Shown one piece after another: positions 1-6,665 of a DNA stretch of 8,746 nucleotides. Source of the DNA: CBDVAK01 sp965371945 (GTDB lineage: Bacteria > Pseudomonadota > Gammaproteobacteria > Competibacterales > JAHEDQ01). How positions within the stretch are numbered: position 1 is the stretch's first letter; each line of letters begins with the position of its first letter. The position numbers were made by a program, and so were the translations under genes. Where the stretch lies: contig CBDVAK010000143.1 in assembly GCA_965371945.1 (NCBI GenBank), forward strand, positions 1-8,746, given 5' to 3'. The notes beneath the pieces are model-generated. The model saw only the letters and a list, made by a program, of their open reading frames with translations. It did not search any database and had not been told where the DNA came from.

Positions 1-68
1 GAACGGCTGACCACGGCACCGAATACGACTGCGACCACAAACGCGGCACTCAGCAGTTGCGCGTTCAA
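1..68 (-). CDS. Possible 5' end of a membrane protein, cut by the window edge
   Basis: Downstream of cpoB on the same strand a frame is open to the window edge. From a TTG at 68 it reads LNAQLLSAAFVVAVVFGAVV and then SR. That is a strongly hydrophobic stretch of about 20 residues, as expected for a first transmembrane helix. The frame stays open back to an in-frame TAG near 90, so a start at ATT (74) or ATA (80) is also conceivable, but there is no ATG or GTG. I see no convincing Shine-Dalgarno sequence before any of these. The pattern loosely recalls the first helix of YeeE/YedE-type (DUF395) transporters, but 22 residues cannot establish a family. In Pseudomonas the gene after cpoB is queE, and this stretch does not look like QueE. 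Existence of a gene is plausible; function is open. Confidence 0.35.
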   Translation of the reverse strand, partial: MNAQLLSAAFVVAVVFGAVVSR

Positions 69-118
69 GAAAATTTCTATGGCTGTCTACCCGAACAAGC
101 GGTTTGCGCCGAAGCCCG

Positions 119-134
119 CGACACCGCGGTGTCG
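119..134. repeat. Perfect 16-bp palindrome downstream of cpoB
   Basis: The sequence CGACACCGCGGTGTCG is identical on both strands, 44 bases beyond the cpoB stop codon. As RNA it could fold into a 6-bp stem with a CGCG loop. A second dyad overlaps it at 116-129 (CCGCG on each side of a 4-base spacer), so two mutually exclusive hairpins are possible. Neither strand has a U-tract directly after the stem, so this is not a canonical intrinsic terminator. It may be an operator, an RNA 3'-end stabilising stem at the end of the tol-pal transcript, or chance in G+C-rich DNA. Confidence 0.8.
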
Positions 135-177
135 AAACAATGTGGTGCGGCCGTGCCCGGACGCGAACCACCTGCCA

Positions 178-963
178 CTACATCTGCTTTAGCCGCCGCT
201 CCGCCAGGCGCGCCACCGAGCTGCCCGGGTAGTCCTGAATTACCGAGTTGAGCATGTTTCGGGCTTCATTCTTACGGTTCATTTCATCCAGCGTGAAACC
301 CAGTTTGAGCCGGGCATCCGGCAGCTTGGAGCTGTTCGGGAAGGTGTTGACTACCGCCTGAAATGCTTCGCTGGCCGCCGCGAAGTCCCGATTGACGTAG
401 TAGGCCTCCCCCAACCAATACTGTGCGTTGTCTGCGTATTGTCCGCTTGGGTAACGTTGCAGTTGTTGACTGAAGCCAATGATGGCGTCGTCGAAGGCCC
501 CCTCCCTCAGCAAGGCAAAGTTTCGGTCATAGACCGCCTTTTCCTCCGCGCTGGAACCCGGTGCGGCCGCGGGTGCCTGCGCGGAGCCGCCTGCAGGCCT
601 GGAGGATGCCCCAGGCGTCGTGCGCGCAGCACCTGCCGGTTGCGACAAGCCCCCGGCCGGGGCAGCACCGCCTGCGGGTGGCACTACCGCCACCGCTGCG
701 CTGCTGTCCAGGCCCAGTTTCTGCTCGATCTGCTGCAGGCGCGCATCGGTATTCTGGTAACGTTTTTGATCCCTGCCGGAGGCCTCATCGAGCTTGTATT
801 GCAGCACCTCCTGGGCACCGCGCATCTGGCGAACCTCCTGCTCCAACTGGTCGATTCGATCGATCAACTCATAGAGCACCCGCTTGTCCGCGTCTGACTG
901 CGCGAGTGTCGTGCCGCCAGCCACCAGCAGCACGATCGCCAGCAGGCCTCCTGAATACCTCAT
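178..963 (-). CDS. cpoB: Cell division coordinator CpoB (YbgF), TolA-binding periplasmic TPR protein
   Basis: CpoB links peptidoglycan synthesis by PBP1B to outer-membrane constriction by Tol-Pal at the division site (known from E. coli). The 261 residues show a signal peptide (hydrophobic about 7-20, likely cleavage after A21 in TTLA-Q) and a coiled coil at about 26-84, the part that trimerises in E. coli. A low-complexity Ala/Gly/Pro/Ser linker follows at about 88-140, then three TPR-like helix pairs at about 143-173, 179-210 and 216-247, with typical repeats such as YPSGQYADNAQYWLGEAYY. The start is ATG within a 4-base ATGA overlap with the pal stop, with a GGGGAG ribosome-binding site 5 bases upstream inside pal, so expression is probably coupled to pal. 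Length and position as last gene of the tol-pal cluster match the family. I am confident of the assignment. Confidence 0.95.
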   Translation of the reverse strand: MRYSGGLLAIVLLVAGGTTLAQSDADKRVLYELIDRIDQLEQEVRQMRGAQEVLQYKLDEASGRDQKRYQNTDARLQQIEQKLGLDSSAAVAVVPPAGGAAPAGGLSQPAGAARTTPGASSRPAGGSAQAPAAAPGSSAEEKAVYDRNFALLREGAFDDAIIGFSQQLQRYPSGQYADNAQYWLGEAYYVNRDFAAASEAFQAVVNTFPNSSKLPDARLKLGFTLDEMNRKNEARNMLNSVIQDYPGSSVARLAERRLKQM

Positions 964-1517
964 GGCCGCTCCCCGGTATAGACGATCAGTACCCGCCGAT
1001 CCTTGCTCCAGGCCGCCTCGCCGTCACCTTCCACCGCGGGGCGCTCTTCGCCATAGCTGACCACGCTCAACTGCGCAGGACCCGCACCCTGCAATTGCAT
1101 AAGACGGCGCACCGCCTCACCGCGCCGCTCACCCAGTGCAATGTTGTACTCGCGACTTCCCTGTGGATCGGTATGACCCTGCAGAGTAACGATCAGACGT
1201 GGACGTTCACGAAGATAACGGGCGTGGGCCTCGATGATCGGCCGATACTGCGCCTGCACAGTGGCTTGGTCATGGGCAAAATAGATAACACGCTGCCCCA
1301 ATGGCGTGTTCGGTTCGACATCGGGACCCAGGTCACCGCCCACCACGCTGCTGTCGAGCCCCAGCGCGCTGGGCTCCGCGGGTTGGCCCGGCGTGATCGC
1401 GCCAGGGGTGGTAACGTCTTCCACCGCCGCGGGCTGGGTGGAGGACCCGGTGGACGAACAACCGGCCACGGTCAGCAACAACAACCCCGCCAACAGCAGA
1501 GCACTTTGACTTTTCAT
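960..1517 (-). CDS. pal: Peptidoglycan-associated lipoprotein Pal (OprL-type)
   Basis: Outer-membrane lipoprotein that holds peptidoglycan through an OmpA-like domain and is moved by TolA/TolB during division. The 185-residue product has a lipoprotein signal peptide ending in lipobox V-A-G-C with Cys20 as the acylated residue. Ser at +2 fits outer-membrane sorting. A Ser/Pro/Gly-rich linker runs to about 74 and the OmpA_C-like domain spans about 75-182. The segment GHTDPQGSREYNIALGERRG carries the expected diaminopimelate-binding pair, Asp117 and Arg132, 15 residues apart. The first strand reads YFAHD where most Pal proteins have a YFDFD-like motif, a mild divergence. The reading frame is open back to 1571, but I choose the ATG at 1517 because it starts the lipoprotein signal and has AGAGGA 6 bases upstream. 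It lies 32 bases after tolB and overlaps cpoB by 4 bases. Confidence 0.96.
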   Translation of the reverse strand: MKSQSALLLAGLLLLTVAGCSSTGSSTQPAAVEDVTTPGAITPGQPAEPSALGLDSSVVGGDLGPDVEPNTPLGQRVIYFAHDQATVQAQYRPIIEAHARYLRERPRLIVTLQGHTDPQGSREYNIALGERRGEAVRRLMQLQGAGPAQLSVVSYGEERPAVEGDGEAAWSKDRRVLIVYTGERP

Positions 1518-1523
1518 ATGTAT

Positions 1524-1529
1524 TCCTCT
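1524..1529 (-). promoter_or_regulatory. Ribosome-binding site of pal
   Basis: AGAGGA on the minus strand, 6 bases before the ATG at 1517. This site decides the pal start against the longer frame that begins inside tolB at 1571. It is one of the few strong Shine-Dalgarno sites here that lies in a true intergenic gap (1518-1549), consistent with Pal being made in large amounts. Confidence 0.8.
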
Positions 1530-1549
1530 GATTTCACTCGGCCGCGGAT

Positions 1550-2851
1550 TCAACGGGCATAGGGTGACCACGCCGGTTCCCGCACATCGCCCTGCTGCAG
1601 CAGCAATCTCTGGCGGACCCGCCCGTCCACTGACACGGTTTCCAGCACGCCCCGGTTGCTCTCCGACGACGCATAAAGGATGGTACTGCCGTTGGGCGCG
1701 AAGCTGGGCGATTCGTCCAACCGGCCACGACTGAGTACCTGCAAAAGACCGGTGTCACGGTCCAGAACCGCAATACGGTAGTTGCTGTCCTGCAGGTGAA
1801 CCATCGCGATCCGGCGGTCGTCGGGTGACAAATTGGCGCGAGCATTGTAGCGCCCCTCGAACGTCAGGCGGCTCGCACTACCACCGCCGGCGGAAATCTC
1901 GTAGAGCTGGGGACTGCCACCTCGGTCAGAGGTAAAGATCAGCCGCTTGCCATCTCCGGTCCACACGGGTTCGGTGTCGATAGCCGTGTTGCGGGTCACC
2001 CTGAACAGGCTCTTGTCGGCGACCGTGTAGGTGTAAATCTCGGCGTTGCCGTCACGCGACAACACCAGCGCCAGCGATCGACCGTCAGGGGACCAGCTCG
2101 GGGCGCTGTTGATGCCGTCAAAACCGGTCGCCAGCGTTCGTTTGCCGGTGTAGACCTCCTGGATATAGATCTGTGGCTTGCCAATCTCGAAACTGACATA
2201 CGCCAGTTTCTGACCGTCAGGAGACCAGTTCGGTGACATCAGCGGCTCACGCGATTTCAGTACGCTCTGCGGGCCATGGCCGTCGGCATCGGCGACCATC
2301 AAGGCATAGCTCTTGCCACCGGTAGTCCGGGTCACTGTGACATAGGCGATACGGGTCGCAAAGGCGCCCCGTTCGCCAGTAAGCCGCTGATAGATCTGGT
2401 CGCTGAGGAAGTGAGATAAGCGGCGCAGACCGTCTGCCGAGACCTTGTAGACATAAAGGTCGAGCTGACTGCCCTGGAAAGCATCGAGTAGCTGAACGCT
2501 GACCTCGTAGCGGCCATCGCCCGCGACGCCGATGCGACCCAGCACCAGGTTGTCAGCGCCCACCGACTGCCATAGCGGATAGCGCACATCACCGCTATCC
2601 ACAGGTCTCTGCGGCATATCGGCCACCGCGATCGATTTGAAGCGCCCGCTGCCGGCCAGATCAGCGCGAATGATCTCGGCAATATCTTCGGCCGGTGGGG
2701 GCGATCCCGCGCCACCCACCCAGGCAAAGGGCACCACCGCGATGGGCAACGCGCCCTCCACACCCTGGGTGATACGAATCGTCAGCTCCGCTGCTGCCGG
2801 CCCAAGCCAGACCGTCAACAGCGCAGCGAACAAAAACTGCAAAGATCGCAT
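1550..2851 (-). CDS. tolB: Tol-Pal system periplasmic protein TolB
   Basis: Periplasmic partner that shuttles between Pal and TolA. The 433-residue length is close to E. coli TolB (430). A Sec signal peptide (MRSLQFLFAALLTVWLGPAAA, cleavage expected after A21) is followed by the N-terminal alpha/beta domain (about 22-160; note PIAVVPFAW), then a C-terminal six-bladed propeller of TolB/PD40 repeats. Blade motifs appear as NWSPDGQKLAYVS (209), SWSPDGRSLALV (252), VWTGDGKRLIFTS (296), NLSPDDRRIAMV (340) and SFAPNGSTILYAS (383), and the last blade ends in EPAWSPYAR. The ATG at 2851 shares its A with the tolA TGA. A TTG immediately upstream (2854) would add one residue and lies 6 bases from the GGAGGA site (9 for ATG). 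I prefer ATG. Translation is almost certainly coupled to tolA. Confidence 0.96.
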   Translation of the reverse strand: MRSLQFLFAALLTVWLGPAAAELTIRITQGVEGALPIAVVPFAWVGGAGSPPPAEDIAEIIRADLAGSGRFKSIAVADMPQRPVDSGDVRYPLWQSVGADNLVLGRIGVAGDGRYEVSVQLLDAFQGSQLDLYVYKVSADGLRRLSHFLSDQIYQRLTGERGAFATRIAYVTVTRTTGGKSYALMVADADGHGPQSVLKSREPLMSPNWSPDGQKLAYVSFEIGKPQIYIQEVYTGKRTLATGFDGINSAPSWSPDGRSLALVLSRDGNAEIYTYTVADKSLFRVTRNTAIDTEPVWTGDGKRLIFTSDRGGSPQLYEISAGGGSASRLTFEGRYNARANLSPDDRRIAMVHLQDSNYRIAVLDRDTGLLQVLSRGRLDESPSFAPNGSTILYASSESNRGVLETVSVDGRVRQRLLLQQGDVREPAWSPYAR

Positions 2852-4053
2852 CAACTGAAATCCTCCGGTTCGAACAAGAAATTAAACCGCTTGAATGCTT
2901 TGTTGAAAACCGCCGGGTCGCCGGGTACCGGCAGGGGAGACGCCTTGCGAACCGCCTTGATCGCCGACTCGTCGAAAGTGGGATCGCCACTGCTGTCGAT
3001 GACATGTATGCCGAGCACTGCTCCCGCCGGGTCCAGATTGATCTGCAACAACACCTTGAGCTCGCGGCGGGAACCGGCAGGATGCAACCAGACTTGCTCG
3101 ACTTTCTGACGCATCACCGCGGTGTATTGATCGATAATCGCCGCCTGTTCACGCGCCGTGACTTCGGCATCGGCACTTGCCTGTAGCAAAGCGATGGCTT
3201 CCTGGCGCCGCCGCCGCTCTTCCTCTTTGCGCTTTTCCTCGGCCTCCTCGCGCGCACGTCGCTCAGCCGCCTTGTGCTCCAACTCGGCAAGTCGCGCTTC
3301 CTCCACCTTGCGCTTTTTCTCCGCGACCTGCTGCTGGCGCCTGAGTTCGGCCAGGCGTTCTTGTTCCTTGCGCACGCGCTGCTCTTCGGCCTGGCGTCTG
3401 CGATCCGCTTCTATCCGCACCTGCTCTTCGGCCTTACGCTTTTTCTCAGCCTCGATTCGTGCCTGTTCCTTGCGCTGGCGTTCGACTTCCTGCTTGCGTT
3501 CGACCTCAAGCTTTTTTGCCTGCGCGGCCTTGCGCTTCAATACCGCCACGCGTTGTTCCTCGGCACGGCGTTCCTGTTCCAGCCGCGCCAGCTTCTGCTG
3601 TTCTTGCTCGCGATGCTTTTCCGCCCGTTTGCGTTCGATTTCCTGTTCGCGTTTCAGCTCCGCGACCCTTTGTTCGTCCCGCTGGCGCTTGCGTTCGAGC
3701 TCGCGCTGTTTGAGTTCAAGATCCAGCAACCGGTCCTGCTCTGCCCTGCGTTGTTGCCGGGCCTCCACGACGCGCTGTTCCTCGGCTTCGCGCCGCGCCT
3801 CCAGTTCGGCCTGGCGGACTGCCTCCGCTTCTCGCCTGTCGCGCTCCTGTGTCTCCTGTCGCTCCATCTCGGCACGGATCTTTTGCTCATCGACCAGGGT
3901 GGCCTGCACGATCTCGGTCGCCGGCTGCCGGCCAACGTCGAAAGAGGGGATCTTCCAGTCGAAGCTGAACAGCAGCAGGGTCAGAGCCGCCGCATGAATG
4001 ACGATCGCGAGGACAATGGCGAACCCGGTATCAGCTAGCCTGCGTCGCGCCAT
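2851..4053 (-). CDS. tolA: TolA, inner-membrane-anchored periplasm-spanning protein
   Basis: TolA transmits force from the TolQR motor across the periplasm to TolB and Pal. The 400 residues comprise a short cytoplasmic N-terminus (MARRRLADTG), one transmembrane helix (about 11-31), a very long helical/coiled-coil domain (about 55-290) and the globular C-terminal TolA/TonB_C domain (about 300-400; WLHPAGSRRELKV, VIDSSGDPTFDESAIKAV, ASPLPVP). The middle domain is dominated by Arg, Glu, Gln and Lys with AEEQ/AELE-like repeats. AEEQ recurs 14 residues apart (208 and 222), mirrored in DNA by a 14-base direct repeat 42 bases apart (3379 and 3421). E. coli TolA is Ala/Lys-rich here and has a Gly hinge after the anchor; neither is seen. 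The helix has AxxxH (A16, H20) where E. coli has SxxxH. The ATG lies 2 bases after tolR, with GAGGAG 5 bases upstream inside tolR. Confidence 0.95.
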   Translation of the reverse strand: MARRRLADTGFAIVLAIVIHAAALTLLLFSFDWKIPSFDVGRQPATEIVQATLVDEQKIRAEMERQETQERDRREAEAVRQAELEARREAEEQRVVEARQQRRAEQDRLLDLELKQRELERKRQRDEQRVAELKREQEIERKRAEKHREQEQQKLARLEQERRAEEQRVAVLKRKAAQAKKLEVERKQEVERQRKEQARIEAEKKRKAEEQVRIEADRRRQAEEQRVRKEQERLAELRRQQQVAEKKRKVEEARLAELEHKAAERRAREEAEEKRKEEERRRRQEAIALLQASADAEVTAREQAAIIDQYTAVMRQKVEQVWLHPAGSRRELKVLLQINLDPAGAVLGIHVIDSSGDPTFDESAIKAVRKASPLPVPGDPAVFNKAFKRFNFLFEPEDFS

Positions 4054-4055
4054 CG

Positions 4056-4478
4056 CTACTCCTCGAGGGGACGCGTCGCCAGACCGACCGATACGGCGCC
4101 GGCCCGCTTGAGCAGCGAGATACCGTCGATCACCACCCGATACTCGACTGTGCTATCGGCCTGCACCACCACCGGCACATCAGGGGTGCGTCGCAGCACT
4201 GCCGCAGCTCTGACCACAACTGTATCGGCATCCAGGGGCGTGCGCGAAGCCTCCCCCGTATCCAGATAAAACAGACCCTCCCGATCCACCTCCAACACCA
4301 GCGGGCGAGTTTCTGCCGGCGACAACGGATCGGATTCGGCCTGAGGCAGATCAATCTCAACCCCCTGGTTGATCAGCGGCGCGGTGATCATGAACACCAC
4401 CAGCAATACCAGCATGACGTCGATGTAGGGGACGATATTGATCTCGGCCATCCGCCGGCGACGCCGTCTGCGGATCAT
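4056..4478 (-). CDS. tolR: Tol-Pal system proton-channel subunit TolR (ExbD family)
   Basis: With TolQ it forms the inner-membrane motor that uses proton motive force to energise TolA. The 140 residues (E. coli 142) have a cytoplasmic tail containing seven consecutive arginines (3-9), then AEINIVPYIDVMLVLLVVFM. The single transmembrane helix spans about 17-36 and carries Asp20, which aligns with the essential proton-carrying Asp23 of E. coli TolR. The periplasmic domain (about 38-140) ends in the typical EYRVVIDGISLLKRAGA region. The frame is open much further upstream inside tolQ (to 4739). I choose the ATG at 4478 because it gives the family length and forms a 4-base ATGA overlap with the tolQ stop. 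The ribosome-binding site is weak (AGGG about 9 bases upstream), so TolR synthesis probably relies on ribosomes finishing tolQ. An ATG at 4451 (MAEINIVPY) is a less likely alternative. Confidence 0.95.
   Translation of the reverse strand: MIRRRRRRRMAEINIVPYIDVMLVLLVVFMITAPLINQGVEIDLPQAESDPLSPAETRPLVLEVDREGLFYLDTGEASRTPLDADTVVVRAAAVLRRTPDVPVVVQADSTVEYRVVIDGISLLKRAGAVSVGLATRPLEE
4059..4064 (-). promoter_or_regulatory. Ribosome-binding site of tolA
   Basis: GAGGAG on the minus strand, 5 bases before the tolA ATG at 4053. It is embedded in the last codons of tolR (Leu-Glu-Glu-stop), so the tolR C-terminus and the tolA initiation signal share the same bases. Confidence 0.75.
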
Positions 4479-5170
4479 GCCGGCTGACCCTGAGGCTGCT
4501 GACGCCGGTTGCCTGCCTGACGCAGAAGAATATTGGAGAACTCTTCCATAAAAGTCTCGTAGCGTCCTTCCAGGCGCTCGAGCTGATCGCTGTAGCGGTT
4601 GTAGGCCATCACCGCGGGGATTGCCGCAAACAATCCCATGGCGGTTGCCACCAGCGCCTCGGCGATCCCCGGTGCGACCAGCGACAAGGTGGCATATTGA
4701 ACATCGCCCAATGCTCGAAACGAGTGCATGATCCCCCACACGGTGCCGAACAGACCGATATAGGGACTGGTAGAGCCTGCTGTCGCCAGGAAGCTCATCT
4801 GCTGGTCCAGCTCGCCAACTTCGCGGAAAACCGCTGCTCGCATGGCGCGGCGGGCACTGTCGACCACCGAATCCGGCTCAGCGCGGGGCCGTGCGCGCAG
4901 AAACTCCCGGAATCCGGCCACGAAGATCGCCTGCATGCCCTGGCTGCTTTCTTCCTTGCCAATCCCGGAATACAAGGAAGTCAGATCGGTGCCGGACCAG
5001 AACCGGCTCTCGAACCCATCGGCCTCGCGTCGCGCACGCCGTACCGCCATTCGTTTCCGAAATATGACGATCCAGGACAGGAACGAGATCAGTATCAACG
5101 ACGCCATGATCAGCTGGACTACCGGACTGGCGTCGAGAATCAGACGTACGAAAGAAAGATCAGCACTCAC
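4475..5170 (-). CDS. tolQ: Tol-Pal system motor subunit TolQ (ExbB family)
   Basis: Inner-membrane protein that assembles as a ring around the TolR helices and couples proton flow to TolA movement. The 231 residues (E. coli 230) show three transmembrane segments: about 17-37 (VVQLIMASLILISFLSWIVIF), about 127-152 (TAGSTSPYIGLFGTVWGIM) and about 162-189 (LVAPGIAEALVATAMGLFAA). A large cytoplasmic loop lies between the first two. The polar channel threonines known from E. coli (T145 and T178) correspond to T143 in GTVWG and T176 in ATAMGL. The start is GTG at 5170, supported by GGAG 7 bases upstream and by the family's usual N-terminus. It lies inside ybgC, giving an 11-base overlap. The stop overlaps the tolR start (ATGA). 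Confidence 0.95.
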   Translation of the reverse strand: MSADLSFVRLILDASPVVQLIMASLILISFLSWIVIFRKRMAVRRARREADGFESRFWSGTDLTSLYSGIGKEESSQGMQAIFVAGFREFLRARPRAEPDSVVDSARRAMRAAVFREVGELDQQMSFLATAGSTSPYIGLFGTVWGIMHSFRALGDVQYATLSLVAPGIAEALVATAMGLFAAIPAVMAYNRYSDQLERLEGRYETFMEEFSNILLRQAGNRRQQPQGQPA

Positions 5171-5621
5171 CTGTCAACTCCACGATGATCGATTTGGGTA
5201 CCGCCCGGGGTCGCATCGTAGTGACTTCGACACAGGCGACGGTGATCTGGCCATCGCACAACAATTCGTGCTCCCCGTCGTCGCGCACTACGCGCTGGCC
5301 AAACACGAGCCGGGAGGGTCGGCAGGTTACGATACGGGATTGTACCTGCAACAAATCGTTGAACCGCGCCGGGCGATGGTACTTGAGGTGGGTCTCCGAC
5401 ACCACGAACACCAATCCCAGTTCCAGACGCATCAGATCCTGTTCAAATCCCAGGCTGCGCAACCATTCTGTACGGCCCCGCTCCATGAAGCGCAGGTAAT
5501 TGGCGTAATAGACCACCCCGCCGGCATCGGTATCCTCGTAGTAGACACGCACAGGCCATGCGAAAGTCACCTGACCGGCATCGCCATGCTCCTGTGCTGG
5601 CTGCTGCCGAAATCCGGCCAT
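5160..5621 (-). CDS. ybgC: YbgC-type acyl-CoA thioesterase of the tol-pal operon
   Basis: Hotdog-fold (4-hydroxybenzoyl-CoA thioesterase superfamily) enzyme that hydrolyses acyl-CoA thioesters and is linked to phospholipid metabolism. It is the usual first gene before tolQ. The 153 residues contain WPVRVYYEDTDAGGVVYYAN. Asp32 matches the catalytic Asp18 of E. coli YbgC in E. coli's YEDTDAGGVVYHASY. The following E. coli His25 is Tyr39 here, a variant I believe is common outside the enterics. The ATG at 5621 shares one base with the ruvB TGA. It gives 17 residues (MAGFRQQPAQEHGDAGQ) before a GTG at 5570 that would yield 136 residues, closer to E. coli's 134. The GTG lacks a well-spaced ribosome-binding site, so I keep the coupled ATG, but the true start is uncertain. 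Confidence 0.93.
   Translation of the reverse strand: MAGFRQQPAQEHGDAGQVTFAWPVRVYYEDTDAGGVVYYANYLRFMERGRTEWLRSLGFEQDLMRLELGLVFVVSETHLKYHRPARFNDLLQVQSRIVTCRPSRLVFGQRVVRDDGEHELLCDGQITVACVEVTTMRPRAVPKSIIVELTGEC
5178..5181 (-). promoter_or_regulatory. Ribosome-binding site supporting the GTG start of tolQ
   Basis: GGAG on the minus strand, 7 bases before the GTG at 5170 and inside the end of ybgC. It supports GTG as the true tolQ start and the 11-base overlap of the two genes. Confidence 0.6.
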
Positions 5622-6622
5622 CAGCTTCGGTCCAGACCGAAATGATGATAAGCCAAGTCGGTGGCCACCCGACCACGCGGAGTACGCATGATCAGCCCCT
5701 GCTGGATCAGGAAAGGCTCCAACACGTCCTCGATCGTATCCGCTTCCTCGCCCAGCGCCGCCCCCAGTGTGCCCAGCCCCACCGGGCCACCCGAGAATTT
5801 CTCGATAATAGCCAGCAACAATCGACGATCCAGATCATCGAAGCCCCGATCATCGACTTTGAGCATGGCCAGGGCCTGGGTCGCGGTATCGGCGCAAACC
5901 ACCCCGTTGCCCCGCACTTCGGCAAAATCGCGGACCCTGCGCAGCAGCCGGTTGGCGATACGCGGGGTGCCGCGTGAGCGGCGACCGATCTCCCCGGCAC
6001 CATCGGCGTCCACCGCCAGCCCCAGTATCCCCGCCGAGCGCTCCACGACCCGGGTCAGCTCCGCAGGCGAATAGAACTCGAGCCGGTGAACGATGCCGAA
6101 GCGGTCGCGCAAGGGAGACGTCAGCAGACCTGCCCGGGTGGTCGCTCCCACCAACGTGAACGGTGGCAGATCGAGACGGATGGTTCTCGCGGCCGGCCCT
6201 TCGCCGATCAGGATATCGATCTGGTAGTCCTCCATGGCTGGATAGAGGATCTCCTCGACCGCGGGGCTGAGGCGGTGAATTTCATCGATAAACAATACAT
6301 CGTGTGATTCGAGATTGGTCAGCAGGGCGGCAAGATCGCCCGCCTTCTCCACCACCGGACCGGAGGTCTGCCGCAGGTTGACACCCATCTCCGCGGCAAT
6401 GATGTGGGCCAGCGTGGTCTTGCCGAGCCCCGGAGGGCCGAACAACAGCACGTGATCAAGCGCCTCATTGCGAGCCCGGGCAGCGTCGACAAATATGCCC
6501 AGTTGTTCGCGCAGGGACTGCTGACCGATATAGTCCGCCAGGCTCTTGGGGCGGATAGCGCGGTCTACAACCGCATCGTCGCCGGATTCCCGGGCAGTCA
6601 CCAGGCGATCGGATTCAATCAT
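5621..6622 (-). CDS. ruvB: Holliday junction branch-migration ATPase RuvB
   Basis: Hexameric AAA+ motor that pumps DNA through the RuvA-bound Holliday junction during recombinational repair. The 333 residues match the family length. Visible are Walker A GPPGLGKTT (63-70 core), Walker B VLFIDEIH (109-116, with D113 and E114), sensor 1 in LVGATTR (about 158-163), the LRDRFG segment (171-176) with the arginine-finger Arg, and sensor 2 in GTPRIANRLLRR (about R221). A winged-helix C-terminal DNA-binding domain follows (about 258-333). The N-terminus IRPKSLADYIGQ is typical. The ATG at 6622 gives the full-length protein. Only a GGGG stretch about 9 bases upstream serves as a weak ribosome-binding site. 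ruvB lies 43 bases after ruvA, the widest gap within the ruvCAB group, and its stop overlaps ybgC by one base. Confidence 0.97.
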   Translation of the reverse strand: MIESDRLVTARESGDDAVVDRAIRPKSLADYIGQQSLREQLGIFVDAARARNEALDHVLLFGPPGLGKTTLAHIIAAEMGVNLRQTSGPVVEKAGDLAALLTNLESHDVLFIDEIHRLSPAVEEILYPAMEDYQIDILIGEGPAARTIRLDLPPFTLVGATTRAGLLTSPLRDRFGIVHRLEFYSPAELTRVVERSAGILGLAVDADGAGEIGRRSRGTPRIANRLLRRVRDFAEVRGNGVVCADTATQALAMLKVDDRGFDDLDRRLLLAIIEKFSGGPVGLGTLGAALGEEADTIEDVLEPFLIQQGLIMRTPRGRVATDLAYHHFGLDRS

Positions 6623-6665
6623 CGCTGTTGCCCCGATACCGGAATCCGACCCGCCCGCCGGCGGC

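Noticed and set aside
561..1562. 333-codon plus-strand reading frame opposite cpoB and pal
   Set aside because: It spans two well-supported genes and the boundary between them, and is rich in Arg, Pro and Ala as expected for antisense of G+C-rich DNA. No domain is recognisable.
3158..4038. Long plus-strand reading frames opposite tolA (279 and 254 codons), one Ser/Arg/Cys-rich and one Leu/Phe-rich
   Set aside because: They are mirror images of the repetitive Arg/Glu codons of tolA, which has clear TolA domains at both ends. Their composition is low-complexity and no family is recognisable.
5171..5178. TTGACA on the minus strand just before tolQ as a -35 box
   Set aside because: No -10-like hexamer follows at 16-18 bases (CTTTCG at 17), and the bases lie inside ybgC as part of the tolQ initiation region.
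6655..6664. CCGCCGGCGG palindrome just after the ruvA stop as a terminator between ruvA and ruvB
   Set aside because: Only 10 bp, with no loop and no T-run after it, in a 43-base gap inside an operon. Expected by chance at this G+C content.
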